This document shows positions 9,841-19,065 of a stretch of 64,000 nt of DNA, piece after piece; position 1 is the stretch's first letter; the number at the start of each line of letters is the position of its first letter. The position numbers and the translations under genes are program-made. This DNA comes from JACRCT01 sp049841135 (GTDB taxonomy: Bacteria; Myxococcota; Myxococcia; Myxococcales; UBA5297): positions 372,001 to 436,000 of the forward strand of contig JASGHK010000007.1 of NCBI GenBank assembly GCA_049841135.1, in the 5' to 3' direction. A model generated the notes under the pieces. That model was given only the letters and a program-made list of their open reading frames with translations, was not told where the DNA came from and ran no database searches.

Positions 9841-9876
9841 TAGGTCCCATAAGTCCCATAGGTCCCATAGGTCCCA
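9841..9876. repeat. Four tandem copies of a 9-base unit
   Basis: The unit TAGGTCCCA occurs four times in a row, the second copy with one change (TAAGTCCCA). It lies in the 330-base gap 9713-10043, which otherwise holds only the terminator at 9725-9763 and the RBS of the hydrolase gene. Because nine is a multiple of three, open frames crossing it encode tripeptide repeats, but none of them looks like a real gene. Confidence 0.85.
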
Positions 9877-10043
9877 TGGACAGAAAGGGGCCAGGAGCGC
9901 GAGGCACCTCGCCTCTTCAGCGGCTTTACCTGCACCTGCCCTCCACGGCCGTGCCCCTTGGCACGTGGTGGGGCGCCGAAGGCAATCCTTTCGCGGGTGC
10001 GGCGTAGCCCACGTACGATGTCTCGAGCGATTGGGAGGCGAAC

Positions 10044-10885
10044 GTGGCGGGACTCGCTCGGAAGATAGGACGCAAGGTGCTCATCGTGCTCGCCAGCGTG
10101 GCCGCGTTCTGGGCCCTGGCGCTGGTGGTCATCTCCACCCAACAGCACCGGATGATCTTCCCGGCGCCGCTGGGCAAGGGCCGGCTGCCGGGACGCGGCA
10201 AGGTGCTCCGGATCCCCACGCCCGCGGGCGAAATCGCCGTCACCCACTTCGAAGGGCAGCCTGACTCCCGGACGGCCGTCTTCTTCCACGGCAACGGCGA
10301 AGAGATGGCGGACGGTGAGGACTGGGCGATCGAGCTGCAGCGCGCGGGCTTTGGCGTGCTGCTGGTCGAATACCCCGGCTACGGGCTGACCAAGGGCTCG
10401 GGCCCCCGTCGGAAGAGAAGTGCTACCAGGCGGCGGAGTCCGCGCTCGCGTACCTGCGGGAGAAGCTCGGAGTTCCGGTCGAGCGGACGATCCTGACCGG
10501 CCATTCGCTGGGGAGCGCCGTCGCGGCGGAGATGGCGCTGCGCGGGCGCGGCGCGCGGCTGGTGCTGCTCTCGCCCATCTCCTCGGCCGCGGACGTCGGC
10601 AAGGCCTGGCTCTGGTACCTGCCGGTGGACCTGCTCGTCCGCCACCGCTTCGAGACGCTGAAGAAGGCGCCGCGCATCGCCGTGCCCACGCTGGTCGTGC
10701 ACGGCAAGCGCGACGAGGTGGCGCCGGTGTGGATGGGCGAGAAGATCGCCCAGGCGTTGCCCAACGCCCAACTCATGGTCGTCGAGGGCGCCAGCCACGA
10801 CCTCATCTTGCCGCGGCTCAACCCGCTGGCGGCGTGCGTGGCGGCCTTCGCGGATGGCAGACCCTGCGAGCTGCCGCGGCGCTGA
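10044..10885 (+). CDS. Membrane-anchored alpha/beta hydrolase (one frameshift)
   Basis: About 280 residues. An N-terminal helix (VLIVLASVAAFWALALVVIS) anchors an alpha/beta hydrolase of the ABHD12/13 (BEM46) kind: oxyanion-side FFHGNGE, EYPGYGLTKGSG, nucleophile elbow GHSLGS, acid in HGKRDEVAP and final His in GASHDL. The frame breaks at about 10400 within a run GGGCCCCC; adding one C or dropping two restores ...GSGPSEEKCYQAAE, which is what relatives show. Start is GTG 10044 with GGGAGG eight bases upstream. Substrate unknown; probably a lipid or acyl ester hydrolase facing the periplasm or cytoplasmic membrane. It stands alone. Confidence 0.8.
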
Positions 10886-11001
10886 CCGGACCGAACCTGG
10901 CTATCGGGCTCTTCGAACGGCGCCTGCGCGGGCTCGTACCTCGTCGAAGCTCAAGGGCTGCAAGGTCCCCGCCGGATTTGGGACCTCGCTTTGGGGAGCG
11001 C

Positions 11002-11247
11002 ATGAACGCGCTTCGAGCTGGACTGGCATCCATGGCGCTGTTGGGCCTTGCGGCCTGTGGAACCACCTAGACGACGAACGGGGAGGAGTGCAGGGCCGCG
11101 GGAGGCGAGCGTCAGCTCGGCGGCTACAGCGGGGCGTGCCCAGGCGGCAACAGCATGACGGACTGCAACTGCAACCCGGGCGGAGCCTTTTGCTGCCTCC
11201 CCTGCCCGAGCGGCAAGACGCCCTCGGACGCCGGCGGCTGCCAGTAG
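11002..11247 (+). pseudogene. Small Cys-rich lipoprotein gene with in-frame TAG
   Basis: The frame opens with a lipoprotein signal (MNALRAGLASMALLGLAACG, lipobox LAAC) and meets TAG at 11068-11070, four codons after the lipid-attachment Cys. The same frame then continues without interruption for 58 codons as a coherent Cys-rich protein (TTNGEECRAAGG, MTDCNCNPGGAFCC, ending DAGGCQ) to a stop at 11245. The two halves make one typical 81-residue Myxococcota lipoprotein, so TAG probably replaces a sense codon such as CAG. Either a recent nonsense mutation or a base error. No function recognised; it is convergent with the lipoprotein gene at 11248, with zero spacing. Confidence 0.6.
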
Positions 11248-11754
11248 TCAATCGTGCGGCTGCGGCTCCGGCGGCGGCAGAGGAGGAAGCGTCGGAGGCG
11301 GGTAGGAGGGTGGTCCCGGCGTCGGGGGCGGCGGAGCGGCCGGCGGCTGCGTCCCCGGCGCGAAGCGCACGATGCACACCGGCTGATTCAGCTCGTCCCA
11401 GGCGCCTCCGGCGTCCATGAATGAGATGCAGCCAATGGGGAAGAGCAGCACGCAGAGGATGACGTCCGCGACCACGTACCGCGGCGCGGCCGACATCTCC
11501 GTCGAGCAGTACGCCGACGCCTGCCCCGCCATCGAGACCTGGACGATGGGCGGGCGGTGCTTGTCGACCTGCACCGCCGCCGGCGTGCACCCGCCGCCGA
11601 TGCCGTTGACGCGTACGCTGGCACCCGGTGGCTCCGACTGGACTTGGAGGTACTCGGTCCGCGGGGCGGTGAGCGTGGCGCACGCGGTGAGCGGAAGGCA
11701 GGCGAGGGCGGCGAGTGACCGGCCCGTCCGGCCGGGGGAGGACGACGAGCCCAT
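11248..11754 (-). CDS. Lipoprotein with PEGA-like segment and Pro-rich tail
   Basis: A 168-residue lipoprotein: signal peptide with lipobox LPLTAC, then a short beta-strand segment that resembles a PEGA surface-layer motif (YLQVQSEPPGASVRVNG), a membrane-like stretch (YVVADVILCVLLFPIGCISF) and a Pro/Gln-rich C-terminus. Function unknown. Start ATG 11754 is preferred over GTG 11760, since AAGGAG lies six bases upstream of the ATG and the GTG overlaps that site. The stop codon abuts the end of the convergent Cys-rich lipoprotein gene. Confidence 0.65.
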   Translation of the reverse strand: MGSSSSPGRTGRSLAALACLPLTACATLTAPRTEYLQVQSEPPGASVRVNGIGGGCTPAAVQVDKHRPPIVQVSMAGQASAYCSTEMSAAPRYVVADVILCVLLFPIGCISFMDAGGAWDELNQPVCIVRFAPGTQPPAAPPPPTPGPPSYPPPTLPPLPPPEPQPHD

Positions 11755-11971
11755 GAGCACTCCTTGTGGTGGAGCGGCGAGGTCACGGTAGCGCCGAGGG
11801 TCGCCTCGCCAGAGGGCCCGTGGCGATGCGCCCGGGCCTCCAGTCGCCGCGGCGACGACCCTGGAAAGTTGACGTTGGCTCCGGGCGCTGGTCGGGTGTG
11901 CCGGCGATCACGTCCTGTCGAGACGGACCAGGCCTAGGCTCGGGGCCTTTCGACTGAAGGAGCCCACGGCC

Positions 11972-13639
11972 ATGACCTCCCGCCCCGACGCCCTCCGCGC
12001 CCGCCTCGTGCGCCTCTCCTCGCTCGACTCCGGGCTCGAGCGCTTCGGCGCACAGAACCACCACTACCGGCTCGGCCCGGTGGCGACCGAGGCGGAGCTC
12101 GCCGAGTTCGAGGCAGGCCACGGCGTGAAGCTGCCGGCGGAGTACCGGGACTACCTGCGGGAGGTCTCCGACGGCGGAGCAGGCCCGTTCTATGGCCTCT
12201 TTTCGCTCGAGAGCGGCCTCGAGGCCGCCAAGGAGTTCGCGCCAGACGGAGCGTTGGCGGCGGACTTCCCGCTGGACCGCAAGGCGACGAGCAAGTTCCT
12301 CGAGCACCGCAAGCAGTGCCTCGAGAACGGCGACGACGACGAGATCAGCTATCCCGAGGTGCCCGAGCCCTGCCCCGGGCTCGTCTACCTCGCGGAGTAC
12401 GGCTGCGGCTGGTCGTACGCGCTCGTCGTCCGCGGCGAGCTGGCGGGGACGGTCTGGTTCATCGGCGAGCACCTGAGCCCCGTCCTCGTCGATGACCGGC
12501 CGGTCTCGTTTCTGGAATGGATGGAAGACTGGGTGGACGGTCGAGCTCGCCGAGCTCGAGGGGCACCAGCCCGCGGCGCCGCTCGAGAACCGGACCATCC
12601 TCAACTACGACGGCCACGGCCTGACGGCGCTGCCGGAGGACGTCCTGCGCAGCCCCTGGCTCAAGAAGCTCGTGCTCTCGCGCTGCGGGTTCACCGAGTT
12701 CCCCAGGCCCATCCTCGACCTGCGCGAGCTGCGCACGCTCGACCTGTCGATGACGCCCATCCGGCAGCTTCCGCCGGAGCTGGGCGCGCTGACGGAGCTG
12801 CGCAAGCTGCGCTTCAACTACAACCACTGGACGAGCCTGCCGGACACGCTCGACCGTCTGACGAAGCTCGAGGAGCTCTCGGTCTACTACGGCTACGACG
12901 TCGAGGAGCTCCCCGCGGTCGTCGGCCGGATCCGGAGCCTCAAGCGGCTCCACGCGTCGTACTGCAACAAGCTCGCGCGGCTCCCGGACAACCTGGGCGA
13001 AGCTTCGAGAGCTCGAAGACCTGACCCTCAACGACACTGCGCTCGCGGCGCTGCCGGAGGGCTTCGGCCAGCTGTCCGCTCTGCGGTTCCTCAACCTCTC
13101 GAACACCCGGCTGACCACGCTGCCGCCCGGGTTCGAGGCGCTCGCGGCGCTGGAGCAGCTCGCCCTGGCAGTCGAGGCGCTCGATCTCGAGCAGGCGGTG
13201 CCGGTGCTGCAGGGATTGCCGAAGCTGCGATCGCTCACGCTGGTCCAGCAAGAGCGCTACCCCGGGTCGCTCCAGGGGCTCCGTTCGGTGAAGAAGCTGT
13301 GCATCGCGCAGAACTACGACCTGTGGCGCAAGGGGAAGAAGTTCCTGCCGCTCCCGGAAGAGATCGGTCTGCTCACCGGGCTCGAGGAAGCTCGACCTGA
13401 CCAATGACAACCAGGCCAACGCGTTGCCCGAGAGCCTGGGGAACCTGCGCGCCCTGCGGCGGCTCGTGGTGAGCAGCACGGCGATCACCGACTTCCCCGA
13501 GAGCCTGCGGCAGCTCCAGCAGCTCGAGGTCGTCCGCGGGAGTCTCAGCCGCGACCCGCAGAGCCCGTTCGGCCTCTCGCAGGCGGTGAAGGACAAGTTG
13601 GCGCGCTGGCTCCCGAAGACGCGGCTGGAGATCTGGTAG
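11972..13639 (+). CDS. SMI1/KNR4 domain fused to leucine-rich repeats (three frameshifts)
   Basis: About 554 residues in four frame segments joined at roughly 12535, 13003 and 13389. Residues 1-175 form an SMI1/KNR4 (SUKH) domain: EAELAEFEAGHGVKLPAEYR, the Gly-Gly-x-Gly-Pro region and LAEYGCGWSYALVV. The remainder is about twelve leucine-rich repeats of the LPxxLxxLxxL bacterial type (for example LPEGFGQLSALRFLNLSNT). The breaks read GACGGTCGAGCTC, GGCGAAGCTTCG and GAGGAAGCTCGACC; removing one base in each gives a seamless protein. SUKH domains often act as immunity proteins against secreted toxins, and LRRs bind proteins; no toxin gene is adjacent. Start ATG 11972 follows GAAGGAG. Confidence 0.75.
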
Positions 13640-13651
13640 CGACCGTCTCGG

Positions 13652-15469
13652 TCACCGTGTCGCTTCGGCGATCTTGAACTGGCCCACCACGTCCTCGAGC
13701 TGAGCGGCCAGCCGCGAGAGCTCGGAGGCGCAGGTCTGGACCTGCTCGCCGCCCGTACGGATCTCGCCGGCGACCGTGCTCACGCCGGCGATGTCCGCCG
13801 CCATGGTGCGGCTGACGGTGGCGGTCTCCGCCACGCGGCCGTTGGCGTCCTGCACCACGCTGGTGGCGTCGGCGACGTTGCGCGCGACGTCCTTGGTGAC
13901 GGCCGCTTGCTCCTCGACGGAAGCGGCGATGTTCGCCACCAGGTGGCTGACCTCGGCGACGACCCCGGTGATCCTCTCGATGTCCTGGATGGCGCTCGCC
14001 GCGGAGGTCTGCACGCCCTCGATCTTGAAGCGGATGTCCTCGGTCGCGGCGGCGGTCTGCTTGGCCAGCTCCTTGACCTCGTTGGCCACCACCGCGAACC
14101 CCTTGCCCGCCGTGCCCGCCCGCGCCGCCTCGATGGTCGCGTTGAGCGCCAGCAGGTTGGTCTGCGCGGAGATGTCGGCGATGGTCGCCGTGACCTTGCC
14201 AATCTCCTGGGCGGCCCGCCCCAGGTTCTTCATCAGCGCCGCGACCGCCTCGGCCTGCTGCCCGGCGTCGCTGCTGATGGTGCGTGCCCGCTCGGTGTTC
14301 CCGGCGATCTCGGTGATGGTCGCGCTCATCTGGTCGGTGGACTCAGCGACGGTCGTGAGGCGATTCGACGCCTGGTCCATGCCCTGCGCGACCGACTGGG
14401 TGTTGGCGCTGGCCTGCTCCGCCGCGGCGGCCACGGTCGTCGACTTGCCGGACAGGGTCTGGACGCTCTGGGCCGTCTGGCCGCTCACCGAGGACAGCTC
14501 GGCGGCCGAGGAGGCCACCGTCTTCGCCTTGCCGGCGATGTCGCCGATGATGCGCGCGAGCTTGTCGGCGAACTGGTTGAAGTAGAGGGCCAGCAGTCCC
14601 AGCTCGTCCTGGGAGGTGACCTCCAGCCGCCGGGTGAGGTCGCCCTCTCCCTCGGAGATGTCGCGCAGGACGTCGGTCATCCGCAAGATGGGCCGGGTCA
14701 CGCGACCCAGGAGGAGCCAGATCACGACGAAGATGGTCGCGCCGACGAGCGACATCGCGCCGGCGACGCGGGAGAGGAAGGTCGCCGAGTCCTGCCGCTC
14801 GTCCTGCTGCCGCAGGGCGATCTCCTGGTCGATGGCGTCGATGTACTCGCCCGCCCCGAAGACCAGGCCGTCGCGCGCGAGCAGCTTGACGAACGAGAGC
14901 TTGGCGTAGCCCTCCGGGGTCGCGCCTCCGCCGGCCTTGGGCTTGGGCCAGTAGTAGCGCACGAGCCCCTCGCCCTTGGCGGCGCAGACGCGGTTCATGT
15001 CGACGAAGAGGTTGGTCTCGGTGATGTGCGAGACCGCGGGGTCGGTCTTCGGGTAGCTGCGGCCCTCGTGCACGATCCGCTCGAACCGCTGCTTGTCCCT
15101 GAAGTCGGAGATGTCCTTGCCGTCGAGCGTCCCCAGGGTGGGGTGCATGACCATCACCGGCTTGTCGGGGGCAACAGGGTCGAGACGGTGGACCCAGACG
15201 TAGGAGGTCCCGTGCAGCAGGTTCTTGACCCGCGCCAGCCTCTCGGGGAGCGGCAGGCCCGCAGCAGCGGCGGCCTCGTAGGCAGCCATCGCCTGCTCGA
15301 CCTGGGTGCGGAGCCGGTCGGCGATGCTCTGCTCGAGCCGCTCGCGGATCTGGACCAGACGCCGCTCGGAGTGGGCGGACTCGGTCAGGAGGATGGTGGC
15401 CAGCGAAATGGCCATGCCCAGGAGCATCGGAATGGCCGCTCCCAGAAGAATCTTCGTGCGAATCCTCAC
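13652..15469 (-). CDS. Methyl-accepting chemotaxis protein, Cache sensor
   Basis: A 605-residue chemoreceptor. Helix 1 (residues 8-28), a periplasmic single-Cache sensor (about 30-240, with SYVWVHRLDP and GLVFGAGEYIDAID typical of these domains), helix 2 (about 245-268), HAMP (270-320) and the signalling domain. The hairpin tip is clear: TNLLALNATIEAARAG at about 440, followed by GFAVVANEVKELA. No C-terminal CheR/CheB tether peptide is visible. It is convergent with the SMI1-LRR gene and divergent from the kinase gene; no che genes are nearby, so it probably feeds a pathway encoded elsewhere. Confidence 0.93.
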   Translation of the reverse strand: MRIRTKILLGAAIPMLLGMAISLATILLTESAHSERRLVQIRERLEQSIADRLRTQVEQAMAAYEAAAAAGLPLPERLARVKNLLHGTSYVWVHRLDPVAPDKPVMVMHPTLGTLDGKDISDFRDKQRFERIVHEGRSYPKTDPAVSHITETNLFVDMNRVCAAKGEGLVRYYWPKPKAGGGATPEGYAKLSFVKLLARDGLVFGAGEYIDAIDQEIALRQQDERQDSATFLSRVAGAMSLVGATIFVVIWLLLGRVTRPILRMTDVLRDISEGEGDLTRRLEVTSQDELGLLALYFNQFADKLARIIGDIAGKAKTVASSAAELSSVSGQTAQSVQTLSGKSTTVAAAAEQASANTQSVAQGMDQASNRLTTVAESTDQMSATITEIAGNTERARTISSDAGQQAEAVAALMKNLGRAAQEIGKVTATIADISAQTNLLALNATIEAARAGTAGKGFAVVANEVKELAKQTAAATEDIRFKIEGVQTSAASAIQDIERITGVVAEVSHLVANIAASVEEQAAVTKDVARNVADATSVVQDANGRVAETATVSRTMAADIAGVSTVAGEIRTGGEQVQTCASELSRLAAQLEDVVGQFKIAEATR

Positions 15470-15688
15470 GCTCGCCTCCAGGCCGCTTGGGCGCGGAGGG
15501 CCCCGTCTTGAAAGCCCCTAGGCTCCTTCGTCACAACGAGGTGGAAACTGAAGGTGCTCCCAGACATGGCGGCCCAACCGGGGGTCGCTGCGTGCGCCAA
15601 AGTCGAGGCAGGCCGAAGAAGTCCGACCGAGCGGGCGCTACCGCTCCCGCCAGCCCTCCAAGAAGAGGGCGGCGCCGCGGCCCGGGCG

Positions 15689-17692
15689 ATGCGTTATCCT
15701 TCGGCCGTCTTGCTCCAGCCCAACCAACAGCTCGGCCAGTACCGGATTGTGCGCTTGCTCGGCGAAGGTGGGATGGGGGCGGTCTACGAGGCGGTCCACG
15801 TCGAGCTGAACCGGCGCGTGGCGTTGAAGACCCTGAAGACCGAGGTCGAGAACCTCCCCACCGTCCTCGAGCGCTTCCTGCGGGAAGGCCGTGCCGCGGC
15901 GCGCATCCGCCACCCGCACGTCGTCGACGTGCTGGACGCCGGGCAGATCGACGGGACGGCCTACCTGGTGATGGAGTTCCTCGAGGGCGAGGACCTCGAG
16001 GTGCTGCTGCGGCGGGAGACGAGGCTCGCCATGGCGCGGGTCACCGAGATCATGATCCCGGTGATGGCGGCGGTCGACGCCGTCCACCGCCAGGGCATCA
16101 TCCACCGCGACCTCAAGCCGCAGAACATCTTCCTGATCCGGGGGCCCTACGGCGAGCCGTCGCCCAAGGTGCTCGACTTCGGCATCAGCAAGGTGGCCGC
16201 CAGCAACTCGAACCTCACCTCGGTCGGCGAGGCCCTGGGCAGCCCGTTCTATATGTCGCCCGAGCAGGCCCGCGGCATGCGCACGCTCGACGCCCGCAGC
16301 GACCAGTTCGCGCTGGCGGTCATCCTCTACGAGCTGCTCACGGGGGTGCGGCCGTTCGACGCCCCCAACGCGTTCGCGGTGCTGGTGGCCATCCAGTCGG
16401 CCGCACCCGTGCCGCTGGGCGAGCGGCTGCCTGAGCTGCCGGCGCCCTTCGCGGCAGCGGTCGCGCGGGCGCTGTCGCGGGAGCCCGCCGATCGCTTCGA
16501 GTCGGTCCTCGAGTTCGGCCGGGCGCTGCTGCCCTTCGCCAGCGAGCGCACCAAGGTGCTGTGGACCCCGCTCTTCGGGGCCCCTGCGGACCCCGAACCC
16601 GAGGCGGACCTGGAGGCCACCCCGGTCCACGACCGGACGGTGATGCGGGCCAACCCGTTGGAGCCCGTGGCCGTGTCGCCGCGCCGCGCTCCGCTCGGCA
16701 CGGGGAAGGGTGGGGCCGCTTCGCAGCCGCCGCTCAAGCAGCGGGTGGCGACGGACTCCACGCGCGCGCCGCTGGTCTCGCCCAATCGCTCTCCTTCCGG
16801 CTCGACGCGGGCGCCGGTCGCCGCATCCGTCTCGGGCTCGTTCTCGGCGCCTCGAACGCCCACCGGCTCCACCCGCGCACCGGTGGTCGCCTCGGTGTCC
16901 GGCTCGTTCTCCGTGCCCCGCGCATCCACCGGCTCCACGCGTGCGCCTGTCGGGCCGGCTGTGGGAGCGCAGCCCACCCCGAAGGCCACCACCGGCTCGC
17001 TACGTCCCGCCGCCGGCCCGAGCTCGATTCCGCCGCGCACCCCCGTGGCGCAGGCCAAGAGCCGCAGCGGCGTGGCCGCGCACGCCCCGCGGCGAGACAC
17101 GCCTCCGGCTCCACCCCGCGCAGCCGCGCCCGCCGAGCCCGCTCGCCGGGACACGCCGGCGGCGCCTCCGCGCGCACTCGTACCCGCCCGCTCGCGGCCG
17201 GTGGAGGAGGCTTCTGACGCCACGGTGTTCGACGCCGACCCGGAGCCGGGGCCAGCTCAAGCGCCAGCGCCAGCGCCAGCGTCGTCGTCGGAGGGCGCGT
17301 GCCTCTGCCTCTCCGCGAGCGACCCGGCGGTCCACAAGCGTGTCTGCCAGGCCGTGCGGTCATCTCCCCGGCTCGTCCTGTTGCTGGAGGCCAAGGGCCC
17401 CGCGCCGGAGGAGCGGCCTCCGCTGGTCCAGGTCCTCGAGGCGGCCGGGACCGCCATCGACGTGGTGATCGTGGTCGACGATGCGCGGAGCGGTTGGCGC
17501 CAGCCGATGGTGGAGATTTGCCGGGAGCTGGTGCCCGACCGCCAGGACGCGCCGCGCAGCTACCTCTTCTTCGAGAAGGCGCAGCTGGCCCACGCCATCC
17601 GCAAGGGCTCGACGAACCCCTTGGCCGACGCCGAGAAGATCACCGAGTGGCTCTCGAAGAAGGTCCCCGGGACGCGCCGGTTCCGGAGGTAG
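15689..17692 (+). CDS. Eukaryotic-type Ser/Thr protein kinase with repeat linker and novel C-terminal domain
   Basis: About 667 residues. The kinase domain spans 12-270: Gly loop GEGGMGAVYEA, Lys in RVALKTLK, catalytic HRDLKPQN at about 139-146, DFG at about 162 and SPEQARG. No transmembrane helix is evident. A linker rich in Ser, Thr and Pro carries repeated GSTRAPV units (about 355-420). The last 130 residues (from CLCLSASDPAVHKRVC) form a compact alpha/beta domain I do not recognise. I start at ATG 15689 (MRYPSAVLLQPNQQLGQYRI), close to the domain; the frame is also open from ATG 15554, and neither has a strong ribosome binding site. Myxococcota carry many such kinases. Confidence 0.85.
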   Translation: MRYPSAVLLQPNQQLGQYRIVRLLGEGGMGAVYEAVHVELNRRVALKTLKTEVENLPTVLERFLREGRAAARIRHPHVVDVLDAGQIDGTAYLVMEFLEGEDLEVLLRRETRLAMARVTEIMIPVMAAVDAVHRQGIIHRDLKPQNIFLIRGPYGEPSPKVLDFGISKVAASNSNLTSVGEALGSPFYMSPEQARGMRTLDARSDQFALAVILYELLTGVRPFDAPNAFAVLVAIQSAAPVPLGERLPELPAPFAAAVARALSREPADRFESVLEFGRALLPFASERTKVLWTPLFGAPADPEPEADLEATPVHDRTVMRANPLEPVAVSPRRAPLGTGKGGAASQPPLKQRVATDSTRAPLVSPNRSPSGSTRAPVAASVSGSFSAPRTPTGSTRAPVVASVSGSFSVPRASTGSTRAPVGPAVGAQPTPKATTGSLRPAAGPSSIPPRTPVAQAKSRSGVAAHAPRRDTPPAPPRAAAPAEPARRDTPAAPPRALVPARSRPVEEASDATVFDADPEPGPAQAPAPAPASSSEGACLCLSASDPAVHKRVCQAVRSSPRLVLLLEAKGPAPEERPPLVQVLEAAGTAIDVVIVVDDARSGWRQPMVEICRELVPDRQDAPRSYLFFEKAQLAHAIRKGSTNPLADAEKITEWLSKKVPGTRRFRR

Positions 17693-17711
17693 GTCGCCGC
17701 CAGGCGCCGCG

Positions 17712-18722
17712 TCAGCCCGGGTGGTTCGGGTCGGGGAACGTCAGCCCGAAGTGCTGGCCGTCCGCGGTGACCGATTGCCCCTCGGCGCAGAACAGCGCCG
17801 CGCACCCGCCGGTGGGGTTGTTCGTCGAGTCGCGCGGGCCGTACCAGGCCTCGCCGTACAGGATGAACTTCTGGCCCTTGGGCACGGTGGCCGTCATGTT
17901 GAAGAACTGGCAGGTCGGCGTGCTGCAGTCCCAGACCAGCGTGTAGAAGGACCGGAACACCTGGTTGAGGCTCGCGTTCGAGTCCAGGACCGAGCGGGTG
18001 GACTGGTCGACGCAGTTCCGGGTGTTGTCCGCGGCCTTGCCGATGACCTCGGCGCAGGTCAGCAGGGTCCCGTCGGTCTTCTCCGGGTGGATGAAGCGGA
18101 GCATGGCCGTCTTCGGCTTGGTGGAGCCGGTCAGCGGCGTCTTGAACATCAGGTCGAAGAAGATCTCCGCGGTCACCGCGGTGTTCTGCGCCGTCTTGGG
18201 CCCGGGCGGGATGCACTTGCCCTCCAGGCAGACGTTCGTCGCGGCGCTCTTGGTGATGTCTCCGCAGTCCCGCTGGCGGGTGCAGTCGGGCGGGACGGTT
18301 CCCGGACACTCCGAGGAGAGGACCGCGCAGGTCGGGTCGTCGCAGTCGGTCCGGCCGTCGAGGTCGTCGTCAATCAGGTCGGCGCACTTCGTCTCCACGA
18401 GCGGCCCGGCGTCGACCGGGAGCGCTGCGTCGCCGTCCGTGGACGCGTCGGGGGAGGCGTTGCCCGCATCGTCGGTACTGCCTGCGTCGGTGTCGGGGCC
18501 GGCATCAGGCTCCGGAGCGGGGCCCGCGTCGGGTCGGGCGCAGGCTGCGAAGCCCGAGCAGTCGGGGTCGGCGCAGTCCGTCGAGCCGTCGCCGTCGTTG
18601 TCCGCGCCGTCGGTGCAGGTGGCGAGCGTGTCCTCGTGCACGGACGTGGTCGAGGGGCAGGCCGAGAGCGAGAGCGCCAACGCCATGAAGGTGCAGCGGG
18701 GGAGCATGTAGAGACGATCCAT
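17712..18722 (-). CDS. Lipoprotein with Asp-rich Cys-motif repeats
   Basis: About 336 residues: lipobox LSLSAC, then two copies of a motif common in myxobacterial surface proteins (CTDGADNDGDGSTDCADPDC and CADLIDDDLDGRTDCDDPTC), separated by a long Asp/Ala/Gly/Pro linker. The C-terminal half (from TRQRDCGD) has several Cys pairs and a region that looks like a small globular domain (KTPLTGSTKPKTAMLRF). The Asp-rich repeats resemble calcium-binding thrombospondin-3-like motifs. Function unknown. Start chosen at ATG 18722, which puts the signal peptide at the N-terminus; there is no strong ribosome binding site. Convergent with the kinase gene, 19 bases apart. Confidence 0.65.
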   Translation of the reverse strand: MDRLYMLPRCTFMALALSLSACPSTTSVHEDTLATCTDGADNDGDGSTDCADPDCSGFAACARPDAGPAPEPDAGPDTDAGSTDDAGNASPDASTDGDAALPVDAGPLVETKCADLIDDDLDGRTDCDDPTCAVLSSECPGTVPPDCTRQRDCGDITKSAATNVCLEGKCIPPGPKTAQNTAVTAEIFFDLMFKTPLTGSTKPKTAMLRFIHPEKTDGTLLTCAEVIGKAADNTRNCVDQSTRSVLDSNASLNQVFRSFYTLVWDCSTPTCQFFNMTATVPKGQKFILYGEAWYGPRDSTNNPTGGCAALFCAEGQSVTADGQHFGLTFPDPNHPG

Positions 18723-19065
18723 AGGGACTGACGGTAGAGCCAATGGCGCTCGGACGCCAAGGACGGCGAACGAGGGCGAAGCGGCGACTCGTGAGTGGTT
18801 CGTTGGCGAGGTCAGGCGAGGCCTCTGTTTCGGGCTCCAGGGGCGAAGTCGCTAAGTGCCTGAAAACACTGAGGGCGAGCCTCCTAACCCCGCGGAATCA
18901 CTGGATCTGGCCGGACGGCCCGCACCATTAATATGTCGCCAAGGCTTTCGGGGCCGCGCTGAAGCCGTCTTAGCCCGTTGGTGGCGAAGACCTCCGGCCA
19001 GAAACACCGAGCCCCTTCTCCCTGGGAAAGGAGAAGGGGCTCGAAGAAAACCGGAGGTCTACGAC
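18723..19065. other. Intergenic region with nested hairpins
   Basis: About 340 bases with no supported gene. Between 18988 and 19060 lies a long nested inverted repeat, described separately as a terminator. The rest, roughly 18745-18985, should contain the promoter of the Asp-rich lipoprotein gene; no site is recognisable. Confidence 0.45.
18988..19060 (-). terminator. Nested hairpin downstream of the beta-barrel operon
   Basis: The inner stem is a perfect 13-base-pair pairing (GAGCCCCTTCTCC at 19009-19021 with GGAGAAGGGGCTC at 19030-19042). An outer 10-base-pair stem (AGACCTCCGG at 18988-18997 with CCGGAGGTCT at 19051-19060) encloses it. It begins six bases after the stop codon of the minus-strand beta-barrel gene and most likely terminates that operon, though the T-tract is weak (GGTGTTTC). 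Confidence 0.7.

Noticed and set aside
9841..9876. CRISPR array
   Set aside because: Units are nine bases with no spacers.
11068..11070. TAG as pyrrolysine
   Set aside because: No hairpin or pylTS genes are visible, and a lipoprotein is not a known pyrrolysine context.
16740..16950. Repeat region as a mobile or regulatory DNA repeat
   Set aside because: The repeat is at the protein level (GSTRAPV) inside a continuous kinase frame; the DNA copies differ at third positions.
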